NCBI RefSeq assembly: GCF_015207395.1
Contig: NZ_JADEWX010000052.1
Location: 1 to 33,325, forward strand
Reading direction: 5' to 3'
Source: Nodosilinea sp. LEGE 07088
Lineage (GTDB): Bacteria; Cyanobacteriota; Cyanobacteriia; Phormidesmidales; Phormidesmidaceae
DNA length: 33,325 nt
Both the position numbers and the translations under genes were made by a program. Of this stretch, positions 1-7,935 are shown piece by piece (within the stretch, counting starts at the first letter, position 1; every line of letters starts with the position of its first letter). The notes below the pieces were generated by a model. The model was not told the DNA's origin. It ran no database searches and worked only from the letters and a program-made list of their open reading frames with translations.

Positions 1-53
1 CACCCATACCCCCTTTTTCCACCAGCAGAACTCGCCACTAACAGATACCCACC

Positions 54-623
54 ATGCGCCTCAAACTCTTTATTTTTGCCAGTCTCGTCAGCCTCAGCTT
101 GCTCTTGGCCCTCGCCAGTAGCACCCCCGCTCAAGTCGATCACGGCGCTATGGAGGCTGCTGGACAAGCCGGTCAGTTTCAGCGGATTGAGCAACCCCTG
201 TGGACTAAGGTGGCGGTCACCGGGGCGGGTTTGGGCTTGATCGGGCTAGAGCTATGGTGGTTTCTCTTTAGCCAACCCAAGTCTCGTCAGGCGACCACTA
301 CGGACGGGGTACAAGAAATTACCATCACCGTCGATGGGGGATATGAGCCCAGCCAGATTGTGGTGCAGGCGGGCCAGCCGGTGCGGCTCAATTTTTATCG
401 TCAAGACCCCAGCAGTTGCCTGGAGGCGGTGCGATTCCCGGACTTTCGCATTGCTCAAGACTTGCCGATAGATCAGACCACCGCGATCGAGTTTACCCCT
501 GCTGAACCCGGGCGTTACGAGTTTACCTGCGGCATGAACATGTTTCGCGGCACGGTGGAGGTAGTGGGCGATCGCACGGCTGCCAAGACCACGACAGCGG
601 CTGCCCCCAGCCCTCAACACTAG
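54..623 (+). CDS. Membrane-anchored cupredoxin-domain protein
   Basis: A 189-residue protein. Residues 1-26 form a signal peptide or first membrane segment, and about 51-72 are a second hydrophobic segment rich in Trp and Leu. Residues 87-171 look like a cupredoxin fold of the EfeO/P-type-ATPase-associated kind: beta strands, then Cys122, then a C-terminal FTCGMNMFRG motif with Cys159, Met161 and Met163 as candidate copper ligands. The tail (173-189) is low-complexity Ala/Thr/Pro. The family usually binds copper on the outer face of the membrane, often near copper ATPases, but no ATPase is visible here because the window starts at this gene. The ATG at 54 is the first start and leads straight into the signal sequence. 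Fold assignment is fairly sure; the bound metal and partner are not shown. Confidence 0.8.
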   Translation: MRLKLFIFASLVSLSLLLALASSTPAQVDHGAMEAAGQAGQFQRIEQPLWTKVAVTGAGLGLIGLELWWFLFSQPKSRQATTTDGVQEITITVDGGYEPSQIVVQAGQPVRLNFYRQDPSSCLEAVRFPDFRIAQDLPIDQTTAIEFTPAEPGRYEFTCGMNMFRGTVEVVGDRTAAKTTTAAAPSPQH

Positions 624-1234
624 CCCAGCGGTAATAATACCAAGGCATACGCAGCGCATCCAGCGCTACTCTGCGTCCAGCGCTGGGTGATGAGCGAGGC
701 GATCGCCTCCGTATACTCCTAAATGATGGCGTCATTGCGATACTCAGTGACGTACAGCCTTATTCATGTTGCTTAAGTACAGTCCAAAGGGAACAGGGAG
801 TAGGTGACAGGGAGCAGAGTGTACTTGTTTCACTTGCACACCGCTATATTTTACAGACCGGGGGGATTGGGTAAATGGCAACGACTTCATTTGTGTCAAC
901 TCGCCTACGGAGACAGGGCGCAAGCAGGATGATAAAACTGCCACGCATGTCAGGTAAGCCTCAATTGCCAATTAAAATTTTTTCGCTCAAAAAGTTACCA
1001 TTTCTGAATAGCCATCCTGCAAACCTTGAATAGCAAGGGTTGTGGCGAGCTCTATTGACTGAAAGCCTGCTTTTCCACGTTAACCATTGCAAATCATTTT
1101 ATAAATTCCTGATATGTAGTCGGTAGACTCATCTCTATAGCACTTTGCAGCATGCGTGGTTGCAGAATCATCCAACTCTATTCGTGCATAGCGCACCTTG
1201 CAAACCGTTAGCTTTTACCAGACTTACCGAACCT
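624..1234. other. Intergenic region upstream of the sulfatase
   Basis: About 610 bases with no convincing gene. It holds a 14-bp HIP1-centred palindrome (696-709), a nine-base direct repeat TCCAGCGCT (659-667 and 676-684), and a short inverted repeat around 722-736. The segment from about 960 to 1140 is AT-rich and probably carries the sulfatase promoter, but I cannot pick a -35/-10 pair with confidence. Confidence 0.5.
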
Positions 1235-2932
1235 ATGCCCAATTCTCATCCCCCTGATTTCAACCTTGGGGCGTCCTCGACCTGGCATCATCGTCATCTA
1301 ACCCGGTTTACTGCCATGGCGCTGGCCATTGTGATGGTGTTTGCGCCCTTTAATCTTTTGGGGCAACCCCATGGATCGGCCCTAGCCGCCAGCTATTCCT
1401 CCTACGGCACCGACAAAGAAGCCGCCGCTGTGCAAGCAGCGGCTCCCCCGTCGGGCAAACCCAATATCGTCATTATTTGGGGCGACGACATCGGCCAGAG
1501 CGACATCAGCGCCTACACCAAAGGGCTAATGGGCTTTCGCACCCCCAATATTGATCGGGTTGCCGCCGAAGGCCTGCTGTTTACCGATTACTACGCTGAG
1601 CAAAGCTGTACTGCGGGTCGTTCGGCCTTCATTACCGGGCAAAGCGTCTTTCGCACCGGCCTCAGCAAGGTGGGTCTGCCTGGCGCAGACCTGGGACTCA
1701 GTTCTGAAGACCCTACCATTGCCGAACTGCTCAAAGAGCAGGGCTATGCCACCGCCCAGTTTGGTAAAAACCACCTAGGCGACAAAGACGAATTTTTGCC
1801 CACCAATCATGGGTTCGATGAGTTCTACGGCAACCTCTATCACCTGAATGCTGAGGAAGAACCCGAACTGCCGGATTATCCAAAGCCCGAAGAATTTCCT
1901 AATTTCGCCACAGTCTTTGGCCCTCGCGGCGTCATCCACAGCTATGCCGATGGCCGCATCGAAGATACCGGGCCATTGACCAAAAAGCGGATGGAAACCA
2001 TTGACGATGACGTTGCTGAGCGATCGGTTGAGTACATCAAAGCGCAGGCGGGGACAGATGAGCCCTTCTTTTTGTGGACAAACTTCACCCACATGCATTT
2101 CCGTACCCACCCCCAGCCCGAGAGTATTGGCCAGGCGGGTCGCTGGCAGTCGCCCTACCACGATGTCATGATTGACCACGACAAAAATGTGGGTCAGGTG
2201 CTGGATGCAATCGACGAGGCGGGTATTGCCGACACCACCATTGTGTTGTACGCCACCGACAACGGCCCCCACATGAACACCTGGCCCGATGCGGCCATGA
2301 CGCCCTTCCGGGGAGAAAAGGACACCGGCTGGGAAGGGGCATTTCGGGTGCCAGCCATGGTGCGCTGGCCGGGGCATATCGAGCCAGGAACTGTGACCAA
2401 TGACTTTATGTCTCACATGGACTGGATGCCGACCCTGTTGGCCGCCGCTGGTGTACCCGATGTGAAAGACAAGCTGCTGACTGGTTACAAGGCTAGCGGC
2501 AAGCGCTTTAAGGTGCATCTGGATGGCTATAACTTTTTGCCCTACCTGACCGGCGAAACCACCGCCGCCCCGCGCAAGGAGTTCTATTACTTCTCTGATG
2601 ACGGCGACCTGCTGGCCATGCGCTACGACAACTGGAAGGTGCATTTTGCCCAGCAGCGGGAAGCGGGCACCCTGGCCCTGTGGGGTGAGCCGTTTGTGGC
2701 TACTCGCATTCCCTGGTTGTACAATCTGCGCACCGACCCCTACGAAAAGGCTACCATTACCGCTAACACCTACTGGGATTGGTATCTGGATCACGTTTAT
2801 CTGCTGCTGCCGGCCCAGAAATTTGTCGGTCAGTTTCTAGAGACCTTCAAGGCCTATCCTCCCCGGCAAAAGGCAGCTAGCTTCACCATTGATGATGCTC
2901 TGGAGATGCTGCAGAAGCAGCCCCACGCTTAG
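1235..2932 (+). CDS. Exported type I (formylglycine) sulfatase
   Basis: A 565-residue arylsulfatase-like protein. I chose the ATG at 1235: an earlier TTG at 1145 would add 30 unlikely residues. With this start, a basic HHRHLTR stretch is followed by a hydrophobic core and an Ala-rich cleavage region, a good signal peptide. The alkaline-phosphatase/sulfatase fold begins near residue 75 with metal-site GDDIG. The activation motif C-T-A-G-R starts at Cys125 and fits C-x-[PA]-x-R, where Cys is converted to formylglycine. KNHLGD, TDNGP and FRGEKDTGWEG supply further metal and sulfate ligands. Known family chemistry is hydrolysis of sulfate esters; the substrate is unknown. A matching activating enzyme lies 3.9 kb downstream on the same strand. 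Confidence 0.93.
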   Translation: MPNSHPPDFNLGASSTWHHRHLTRFTAMALAIVMVFAPFNLLGQPHGSALAASYSSYGTDKEAAAVQAAAPPSGKPNIVIIWGDDIGQSDISAYTKGLMGFRTPNIDRVAAEGLLFTDYYAEQSCTAGRSAFITGQSVFRTGLSKVGLPGADLGLSSEDPTIAELLKEQGYATAQFGKNHLGDKDEFLPTNHGFDEFYGNLYHLNAEEEPELPDYPKPEEFPNFATVFGPRGVIHSYADGRIEDTGPLTKKRMETIDDDVAERSVEYIKAQAGTDEPFFLWTNFTHMHFRTHPQPESIGQAGRWQSPYHDVMIDHDKNVGQVLDAIDEAGIADTTIVLYATDNGPHMNTWPDAAMTPFRGEKDTGWEGAFRVPAMVRWPGHIEPGTVTNDFMSHMDWMPTLLAAAGVPDVKDKLLTGYKASGKRFKVHLDGYNFLPYLTGETTAAPRKEFYYFSDDGDLLAMRYDNWKVHFAQQREAGTLALWGEPFVATRIPWLYNLRTDPYEKATITANTYWDWYLDHVYLLLPAQKFVGQFLETFKAYPPRQKAASFTIDDALEMLQKQPHA

Positions 2933-3058
2933 ATATCTAGGCAAGTTCTGGGGGCTAGTCATTTTGCAGGGGCTGGGGGTTTAGAGCTTTGCTCTGCCCG
3001 CTGGGTGGGCAGCTTGCAAAACTGGTATGCAATCAAACCAAGGTATCTGAGGGGTATT

Positions 3059-3511
3059 GATGATAAACGACAGCCTGCTGGTCACTTTAGTTGGGGTACT
3101 TTGATGGGCCTAGGCGGGGCGGTGGTAGCTTTCGTCTACGTCGTCATTGTTTACGGCATCGGCATCTTTACTCCGGCCATCATCGCTATGCTGGCTTTTG
3201 CCAGTGAAACCGACTTTATGGCTCGCGAGATGAAGGCTGCCCAGGGGGCAGCCTTGGTGGATCTATTTTTAATTCTGGGGTTTATCGCCGCTATTCTCCT
3301 GGTAGAAAAGCTGGGCCGCATTCGGCTACAGGTGATTGGCTTTTGGGGTATGGCCAGGGGGTTAGGTCTGCTAGCGGCGTCTGGGCTATTGCCCAGCGGT
3401 AGCCGGGGCGAAATTGGGCTGGTTTTGGCCGAGTTTCTGGTCTTCAACCTGATGATCAATGCTGGCCCCAATGCCACTACGTTTTTGCTGTAGGAGGAGG
3501 TGTTTTCCACA
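3059..3511 (+). pseudogene. Decayed MFS transporter remnant (phosphate/sugar-porter-like C-terminal half)
   Basis: An open frame runs from 3005 to a stop at 3493, but only the part from about 3059 looks like protein. Hydrophobic segments resemble MFS helices 7-10, with FVYVVIVYGIGIFTPAI and the loop VEKLGRIRL between helices. It ends at NAGPNATTFLL, where intact relatives continue with an [PSA]-[AG]-E-V-F-P-T motif. Here a TAG replaces the next residue, and EEVFST is still readable in frame after it (3494-3511), after which similarity fades. The N-terminal six helices are missing. The GTG at 3005 lies inside a short hairpin (stem 2994-2999 with 3007-3012), so it is an unlikely start. I read this as a pseudogene; a short expressed membrane protein is possible but less likely. 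Confidence 0.7.
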
Positions 3512-3537
3512 TCATCCCCTGAATCAGGAGGTTAGGT

Positions 3538-3960
3538 ATGGAGTGGCTGCACCATATTGAAGGGGTTTTCCTTTCCATTGCCCAGATTGGCGAGGTGATG
3601 TTAGAGGGGATTGCGGTGTTTTGCGTCTTGATGGGCTTGAGCGCCACAGCTCAGCTAGTTTTAAAGCTGGTTCGGCACCGAAAAAGGGTAGAGTTTCCGT
3701 TTATTCAGGTGCGGCTAAAGTTTGGGCTGTGGCTGGCTCTGGCCCTGGAGTTTCAGCTGGGGGCCGATATTCTCAATACCACCATTGCCCCCACTACCGA
3801 AGCCCTCATTCGTCTGGCTGTGATTGCCGTGATTAGGACCTTTTTAAACTACTTTCTCAATAAAGAAATCGAAATTCAGATTGAAATGCGCGAGCAAGCC
3901 AAAGCCCATCGATACCGCAGCCTGTTTGTTGACGATTCGGAGGATGCAACCCATGAATGA
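3538..3960 (+). CDS. DUF1622 family membrane protein
   Basis: A 140-residue protein with three predicted membrane segments (about 12-37, 60-80 and 88-107). The central ...LKFGLWLALALEFQLGADI... stretch and the following NTTIAPT turn are typical of DUF1622. A strong AGGAGG lies just before the ATG. The function of the family is unknown. The stop codon overlaps the start of the next gene, so the two are probably translationally coupled. Confidence 0.85.
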   Translation: MEWLHHIEGVFLSIAQIGEVMLEGIAVFCVLMGLSATAQLVLKLVRHRKRVEFPFIQVRLKFGLWLALALEFQLGADILNTTIAPTTEALIRLAVIAVIRTFLNYFLNKEIEIQIEMREQAKAHRYRSLFVDDSEDATHE

Positions 3961-4333
3961 GCCGATGCAAACGCCCTATCCGCCAAATGCCCAGGTTGAG
4001 CTGGCTCACGAGCGCAACCGCATTGCCGCCGATCGCTCATTGCTGTCGTTTGTCCGCAACAGCGTCACGCTGATCAGTACCGGGGTCGGGATTGATCAGG
4101 TGATTGGGAAATTGTCGCCCATTGCCCCCTTCATCAACGAATGGGTCTATCTGCTGAGTCTTGTTTTGGTTGGTCTTGGCGTCGTAAATTTACTTTTTGC
4201 TGCCTATGATTACCAAGGAGAAATGGAACGCCTGCGGCAGCCCGAATATTATTTCACGCCGCGCTGGTCCCTGGGTGCGGTGACCGGTTGGACGCTTTTT
4301 ATCACCGGGCTGGTGGCGTTTATCAGGCTTTGA
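3953..4333 (+). CDS. DUF202 family membrane protein (copy 1)
   Basis: 126 residues from the ATG at 3953, which overlaps the end of the DUF1622 gene and has GGAGG at 3939-3943. An upstream in-frame start at 3881 would lie inside the neighbour and lacks such a site. The N-terminus shows the DUF202 signature ELAHERNRIAADRSLLSFVR (about residues 14-33), followed by three hydrophobic helices with the turn GVGID. DUF202 proteins are small inner-membrane proteins of unknown function. This copy is the most diverged of the three here: the usual WIRT is FVRN. Confidence 0.87.
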   Translation: MNEPMQTPYPPNAQVELAHERNRIAADRSLLSFVRNSVTLISTGVGIDQVIGKLSPIAPFINEWVYLLSLVLVGLGVVNLLFAAYDYQGEMERLRQPEYYFTPRWSLGAVTGWTLFITGLVAFIRL

Positions 4334-4529
4334 TTCGGGAGTTTTAGTCAGGGTGAGAAAATCTCCTATGGTCGTCACAACCAAGATAAGAACCGCTAGG
4401 GGGTTGCCAAATAGCGTGATGTTGATCGCAGCAATCGAGGGCCACAACTTGCAGCCGCTGCTAGCTCCTAGCCGAATGCCTGGGGTTAGTGCTGGTGGGC
4501 CGTGCCTACCCTACCGTCAGCCAGGGTTC

Positions 4530-4934
4530 TTACAGCAGAAACAGAACCGCAAACAGCCCGGCACAACTGCTCAACAAAATAGCCAGGACGACAATGCGGT
4601 TCAGGTTATCGACCGACAGCCGCAGGTAGTCGGCCTGCTCGATGGTTTTAATTGCAATCCGGTGTTGGAGCAGGGCAATGGCCAGCAGCAGCAGGCCGAT
4701 GCCGATAAACGCCTGACTGGTGATATGGGTGGCGGCCTCGGTCGTCAACGGGTTGACGTCAGGAAATCGCTGCCGCAGGCTGCGCGCGATCTGATCGATG
4801 GCAACGCCAAAGCCGATCAGGCTGAGGCAGTTGCCAATCCAGGCGTTGATGGTACGCTCAGCCGCCGCCCGATTGCGCTCCTTCGCCAACTCATTGGTCG
4901 GCCCAAACAACTTGGGTGGTTGAGCCGCACTCAT
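4530..4934 (-). CDS. DUF202 family membrane protein (copy 2)
   Basis: 134 residues on the minus strand, between two plus-strand DUF202 genes. The signature NELAKERNRAAAERT is followed by NAWIGNCLSLIGFGVAID, then two more hydrophobic segments (about 73-90 and 114-134). In the usual A-W-I-R-T box the Arg-Thr is replaced by Gly-Asn. A plus-strand frame over the same region (4353-5021) is an antisense shadow. It was probably made by duplication and inversion of the neighbouring copies. Confidence 0.87.
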   Translation of the reverse strand: MSAAQPPKLFGPTNELAKERNRAAAERTINAWIGNCLSLIGFGVAIDQIARSLRQRFPDVNPLTTEAATHITSQAFIGIGLLLLAIALLQHRIAIKTIEQADYLRLSVDNLNRIVVLAILLSSCAGLFAVLFLL

Positions 4935-5083
4935 AGACCTGGCTCTCGGATAGACTATTTAGCTCTGAGTTTAGCAAGCCGAGTCGAGTTTATGACGTTG
5001 AAGCCCTGTCATCCGAGTTAGCGGATTGGCCGATCGCGGATTGATCTCGCTGCTGATTGCCGACTTAGATAACTATAACCGCC

Positions 5084-5500
5084 ATGAGTGATGCTAATTC
5101 AATGCCTCCGGTGCCTAACCCCGGTACCGAACTGGCCAAAGAGCGAAACCGAGCCGCCGAGGAGCGCACGCTGATGGCCTGGATTCGCACGGCCCTCTCG
5201 CTGATTGGCTTTGGCTTTGGTATTGACCGAATTGTGGCGACGATTGATCAGACGTTGGGCGGGGCCGTGAATCCAGTCCGGCTATCCCGCATTTTAGGCC
5301 TGTCGTTTGTGGCCCTGGGCACCCTGGCCTTGCTGTTCGCCGCCCTCGACCATCGCCACCAGCTGCACCGCATTCAGCGCAATGACTTGGTGTATGTCTC
5401 GCGCCATTCTCCGTCTTTGATCGTGGCCTACGTGCTCGCCTTTCTGGGTGCGATCGCCTTTGCCGGTATCTTGATTAGCCCCCTCGTGGCCGCACCTTGA
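5084..5500 (+). CDS. DUF202 family membrane protein (copy 3)
   Basis: 138 residues with the cleanest signature of the cluster: ELAKERNRAAEERTLMAWIR from about residue 16, then ALSLIGFGFGID. Two further membrane helices follow (about 66-86 and 112-134). It shares ELAKERNRAA and LSLIGFG with copy 2. It lies 75 bases before the BASS-type transporter, which carries a related N-terminal motif, so the two may be co-transcribed. Confidence 0.9.
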   Translation: MSDANSMPPVPNPGTELAKERNRAAEERTLMAWIRTALSLIGFGFGIDRIVATIDQTLGGAVNPVRLSRILGLSFVALGTLALLFAALDHRHQLHRIQRNDLVYVSRHSPSLIVAYVLAFLGAIAFAGILISPLVAAP

Positions 5501-5575
5501 ACCGACGCGGCTCAATCAGCTGTGCCGGCCAGCATCACGTTTCACAATTCACTTGTTCTTTCTAGCCTTCCTGCT

Positions 5576-6688
5576 ATGAGCAATCCTACTCAGCAATCTG
5601 TTCCTGCGGATAACCCACCAGCAATGCCCATTAATAATGAGCTGGCCATGCAGCGAACGGGCCTGGCAGAGAAACGTACTGACCTGGCCGAAAAGCGGAC
5701 GGGGATGTCGGCTCAACGCTGGTCGCAGGGATTGACCGTGGCCATTGTGCTGTTGTTTTTAGGACTGGCGGCGTTTATACCTTTGGCACTTACTGGGGTT
5801 GAGCTGGCGGATGTGTTTACCCTCAATAGCCAGGTGGTGCAGACCCTGACGGCGATGACCATCTTTCTGCTGATGCTGACTCTGGGGGTCAAAACACCCC
5901 TGGCCAGTCTGGTCATTCTCTGGCAGCAGCCTGGGCTGCTGGGGCGATCGCTGCTGGCGGCCCTAGTGATATTTCCCTTAGGGGCCACGGTCATTGGCTA
6001 TCTGTTTTTGCACGGACAACCGGAGGCGGCGGCGATCGGGCTGGGGCTGGCGGTGCTGGCGGCGTCACCGGGGGCACCACTCTTGACCCAGCGGGCCAGC
6101 ATGGCCGGGGGCAATGTGGCGATCGCCACCAGTCTTCAGGTCACCCTGGCGACCCTGGCAGTCGTGACGACCCCGCTGACCCTGCTACTATTAACGGCTA
6201 TCTTCGCTCGGGTACAGGCCAGTGCCGATTATCTGCTCATTGCGAAGCAGGTGCTAACGGTGCAGTTCTTGCCGCTGGGGCTAGGAATTTTGATTCGCAG
6301 CCTGGGTCGGGAGATGGCATCCGACGTTGGCGATCTGCTGACGACCGTGGCGAACACCCTGTTTATGGTGCTGCTGGTATTTTTGCTGGGGTTCAGCCTG
6401 GTGACGATTCCCACGGTGCCCTGGCGAGGGCTGGCGGTAATTCCGCTGGTGGTCGCGTTTGGGCTGATGTTTGGCCATCTTTTGGGTGGCCCTAATCTTG
6501 AGACGCGATCGTCGATCGCCACCGGCACCATTGCCCGCAATGCCGGCCTGGCCCTGTTTTTGGCTACCGCCAATGGAGCAATCCAGGCGATTCCGACCAT
6601 CATCGCCTACATGGTGGTGGGGGCGATCGCGGCTTTGCCCTACAACGTTTGGATCAAGCGGCAGCAGCAGGCGATCGCCGAGGAGTAG
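5576..6688 (+). CDS. BASS/SBF-type transporter with a DUF202-like N-terminal segment
   Basis: 370 residues from the ATG at 5576; the GTG at 5522 would add 18 residues of no clear character. Residues 55-365 contain about nine to ten membrane helices of the bile acid:sodium symporter fold, with the helix-break region AASPGAPLLTQRASMAGGN near the middle and TGTIARNAGLALFLA near the C-terminus. The family moves organic or inorganic anions with Na+; the substrate here is unknown. Unusually, residues 21-48 read NELAMQRTGLAEKRT and continue with Arg-Thr at a seven-residue period (27, 34, 41, with Arg48). This closely matches NELAKERNRAAAERT of the neighbouring DUF202 protein. Confidence 0.88.
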   Translation: MSNPTQQSVPADNPPAMPINNELAMQRTGLAEKRTDLAEKRTGMSAQRWSQGLTVAIVLLFLGLAAFIPLALTGVELADVFTLNSQVVQTLTAMTIFLLMLTLGVKTPLASLVILWQQPGLLGRSLLAALVIFPLGATVIGYLFLHGQPEAAAIGLGLAVLAASPGAPLLTQRASMAGGNVAIATSLQVTLATLAVVTTPLTLLLLTAIFARVQASADYLLIAKQVLTVQFLPLGLGILIRSLGREMASDVGDLLTTVANTLFMVLLVFLLGFSLVTIPTVPWRGLAVIPLVVAFGLMFGHLLGGPNLETRSSIATGTIARNAGLALFLATANGAIQAIPTIIAYMVVGAIAALPYNVWIKRQQQAIAEE

Positions 6689-6805
6689 CGCTGGCCATCT
6701 CCTCGGCGCTACTGGAAAACCCTTCTCGCTGTGGCGACGGCTATTCAAAGCATCCTCGCCAGGCTCTACGGCAGGCCTGAAAACGTTACACCATAGCTTT
6801 CTAGT

Positions 6806-7831
6806 ATGAATTTGTTTTCGCTTCTATTGACCCTGACCAGCCTCTGCCTAATGGTATTGACCAGTGGTGCTCTGGCCGTCCCCAACGTCCTCGCCGCCCC
6901 GGCCACCCCCTGCCCCAGCGACATGGTGTATATTCCTGGCGGCACCTTCGCCATGGGGTCAGACAGCTCTGACTTTGTAGAAGAAAAAATCGCCGCAGAT
7001 GTCACCGTCAGCAGCTTTTGCATTGAGCCCCACGAGGTCACCAACGCTCAGTTTGCCGAGTTTGTAGCGGCCACTGGCTACGTCACCGTGGCCGAGCGAC
7101 CCCTATCAAAAGAGCAGTTCCCCGATTTATCTGACGACGATCGGGCACCGGGCTCGCTCGTGTTTAAGCCGCCTGAGGAAGGCATTCAGCAAGTCGCCTA
7201 TCTGAGCTGGTGGCGCTGGACCCCCGGGGCTAGCTGGCGACACCCCTTCGGCCCCGACAGCGATATTCGGGGTAAAGACCATTATCCCGTGGTACATATC
7301 GCCTACAAAGACGCCGTGGCCTATGCCGCCTGGGCGAACCGCAAACTGCCCACCGAAGCCCAGTGGGAATACGCCGCTCGTGGCGGAGTCGAGGGCAGCA
7401 CTTACACCTGGGGTGAACAGTACTCCGCTAGGCAGGCCAACACATGGCAGGGTCTGTTCCCATTTTTTAATACCAAAGCCGATGGTCACTTGGGCACAGC
7501 CCCGGTCATGTCGTTTTCGCCCAACGGGTATGGGCTCTACGACATGACCGGCAATGTCTGGGAACTCACCGCCGACTGGTACACCGTGCACCACGACGGT
7601 AATGCCCACAGCCAAGATCCGACCGGCCCCGCCCAGGCCCAGAGCTACGATCCCAAAAAGCCCCAAGACGGCGCTATGCACGTGATCAAAGGCGGCTCCT
7701 ACCTGTGCGCTAAAAACTACTGCAGCCGCTACCGCCCGGCGGCCAGGGAATCGCAAGCGCTAGATACCGGTACGACTCATGTGGGGTTTCGTTTGGTGAA
7801 ATCAGCCTCAAAGGAGGCCTCGACGGCTTGA
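6806..7831 (+). CDS. Formylglycine-generating enzyme (sulfatase activator), exported
   Basis: 341 residues. Residues 1-31 are a signal peptide ending near VLAAPA. The FGE/SUMF1 fold follows: MVYIPGGTFAMGS (40-52), EPHEVTNAQFAEFV, LPTEAQWEYAARGG (181-194), GLYDMTGNVWEL (243-254) and the C-terminal GGSYLCAKNYCSRYRPAAR. In that last motif Cys301 and Cys306 match the pair of catalytic, copper-binding cysteines of human SUMF1, so this is likely a true FGE rather than a cysteine-less relative. It converts the Cys of C-x-[PA]-x-R in sulfatases to formylglycine. The obvious client is the sulfatase at 1235-2932. A periplasmic FGE is less usual than a cytosolic one. Confidence 0.93.
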   Translation: MNLFSLLLTLTSLCLMVLTSGALAVPNVLAAPATPCPSDMVYIPGGTFAMGSDSSDFVEEKIAADVTVSSFCIEPHEVTNAQFAEFVAATGYVTVAERPLSKEQFPDLSDDDRAPGSLVFKPPEEGIQQVAYLSWWRWTPGASWRHPFGPDSDIRGKDHYPVVHIAYKDAVAYAAWANRKLPTEAQWEYAARGGVEGSTYTWGEQYSARQANTWQGLFPFFNTKADGHLGTAPVMSFSPNGYGLYDMTGNVWELTADWYTVHHDGNAHSQDPTGPAQAQSYDPKKPQDGAMHVIKGGSYLCAKNYCSRYRPAARESQALDTGTTHVGFRLVKSASKEASTA

Positions 7832-7935
7832 CTGCAAAAATTCAAAATCCGCCGCTGCACCAGCGTCCCAGCGTCTACCCGAGGTGATGTTTCCTAACCG
7901 CACGCCCTTTAAAAGCACACTCTATATACGGCTGC

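Noticed and set aside
624-1144. Riboswitch or small RNA upstream of the sulfatase
   Set aside because: No cobalamin, TPP, glutamine or SAM consensus could be recognised by eye.
1775-2794. 339-residue minus-strand open frame inside the sulfatase gene
   Set aside because: It is an antisense shadow: no recognisable domain, His/Gly/Val-rich, and it lies entirely within a confidently called gene.
4353-5021. 222-residue plus-strand open frame over the inverted DUF202 gene
   Set aside because: Gln-rich composition without domain; the minus-strand DUF202 protein is clearly the real gene.
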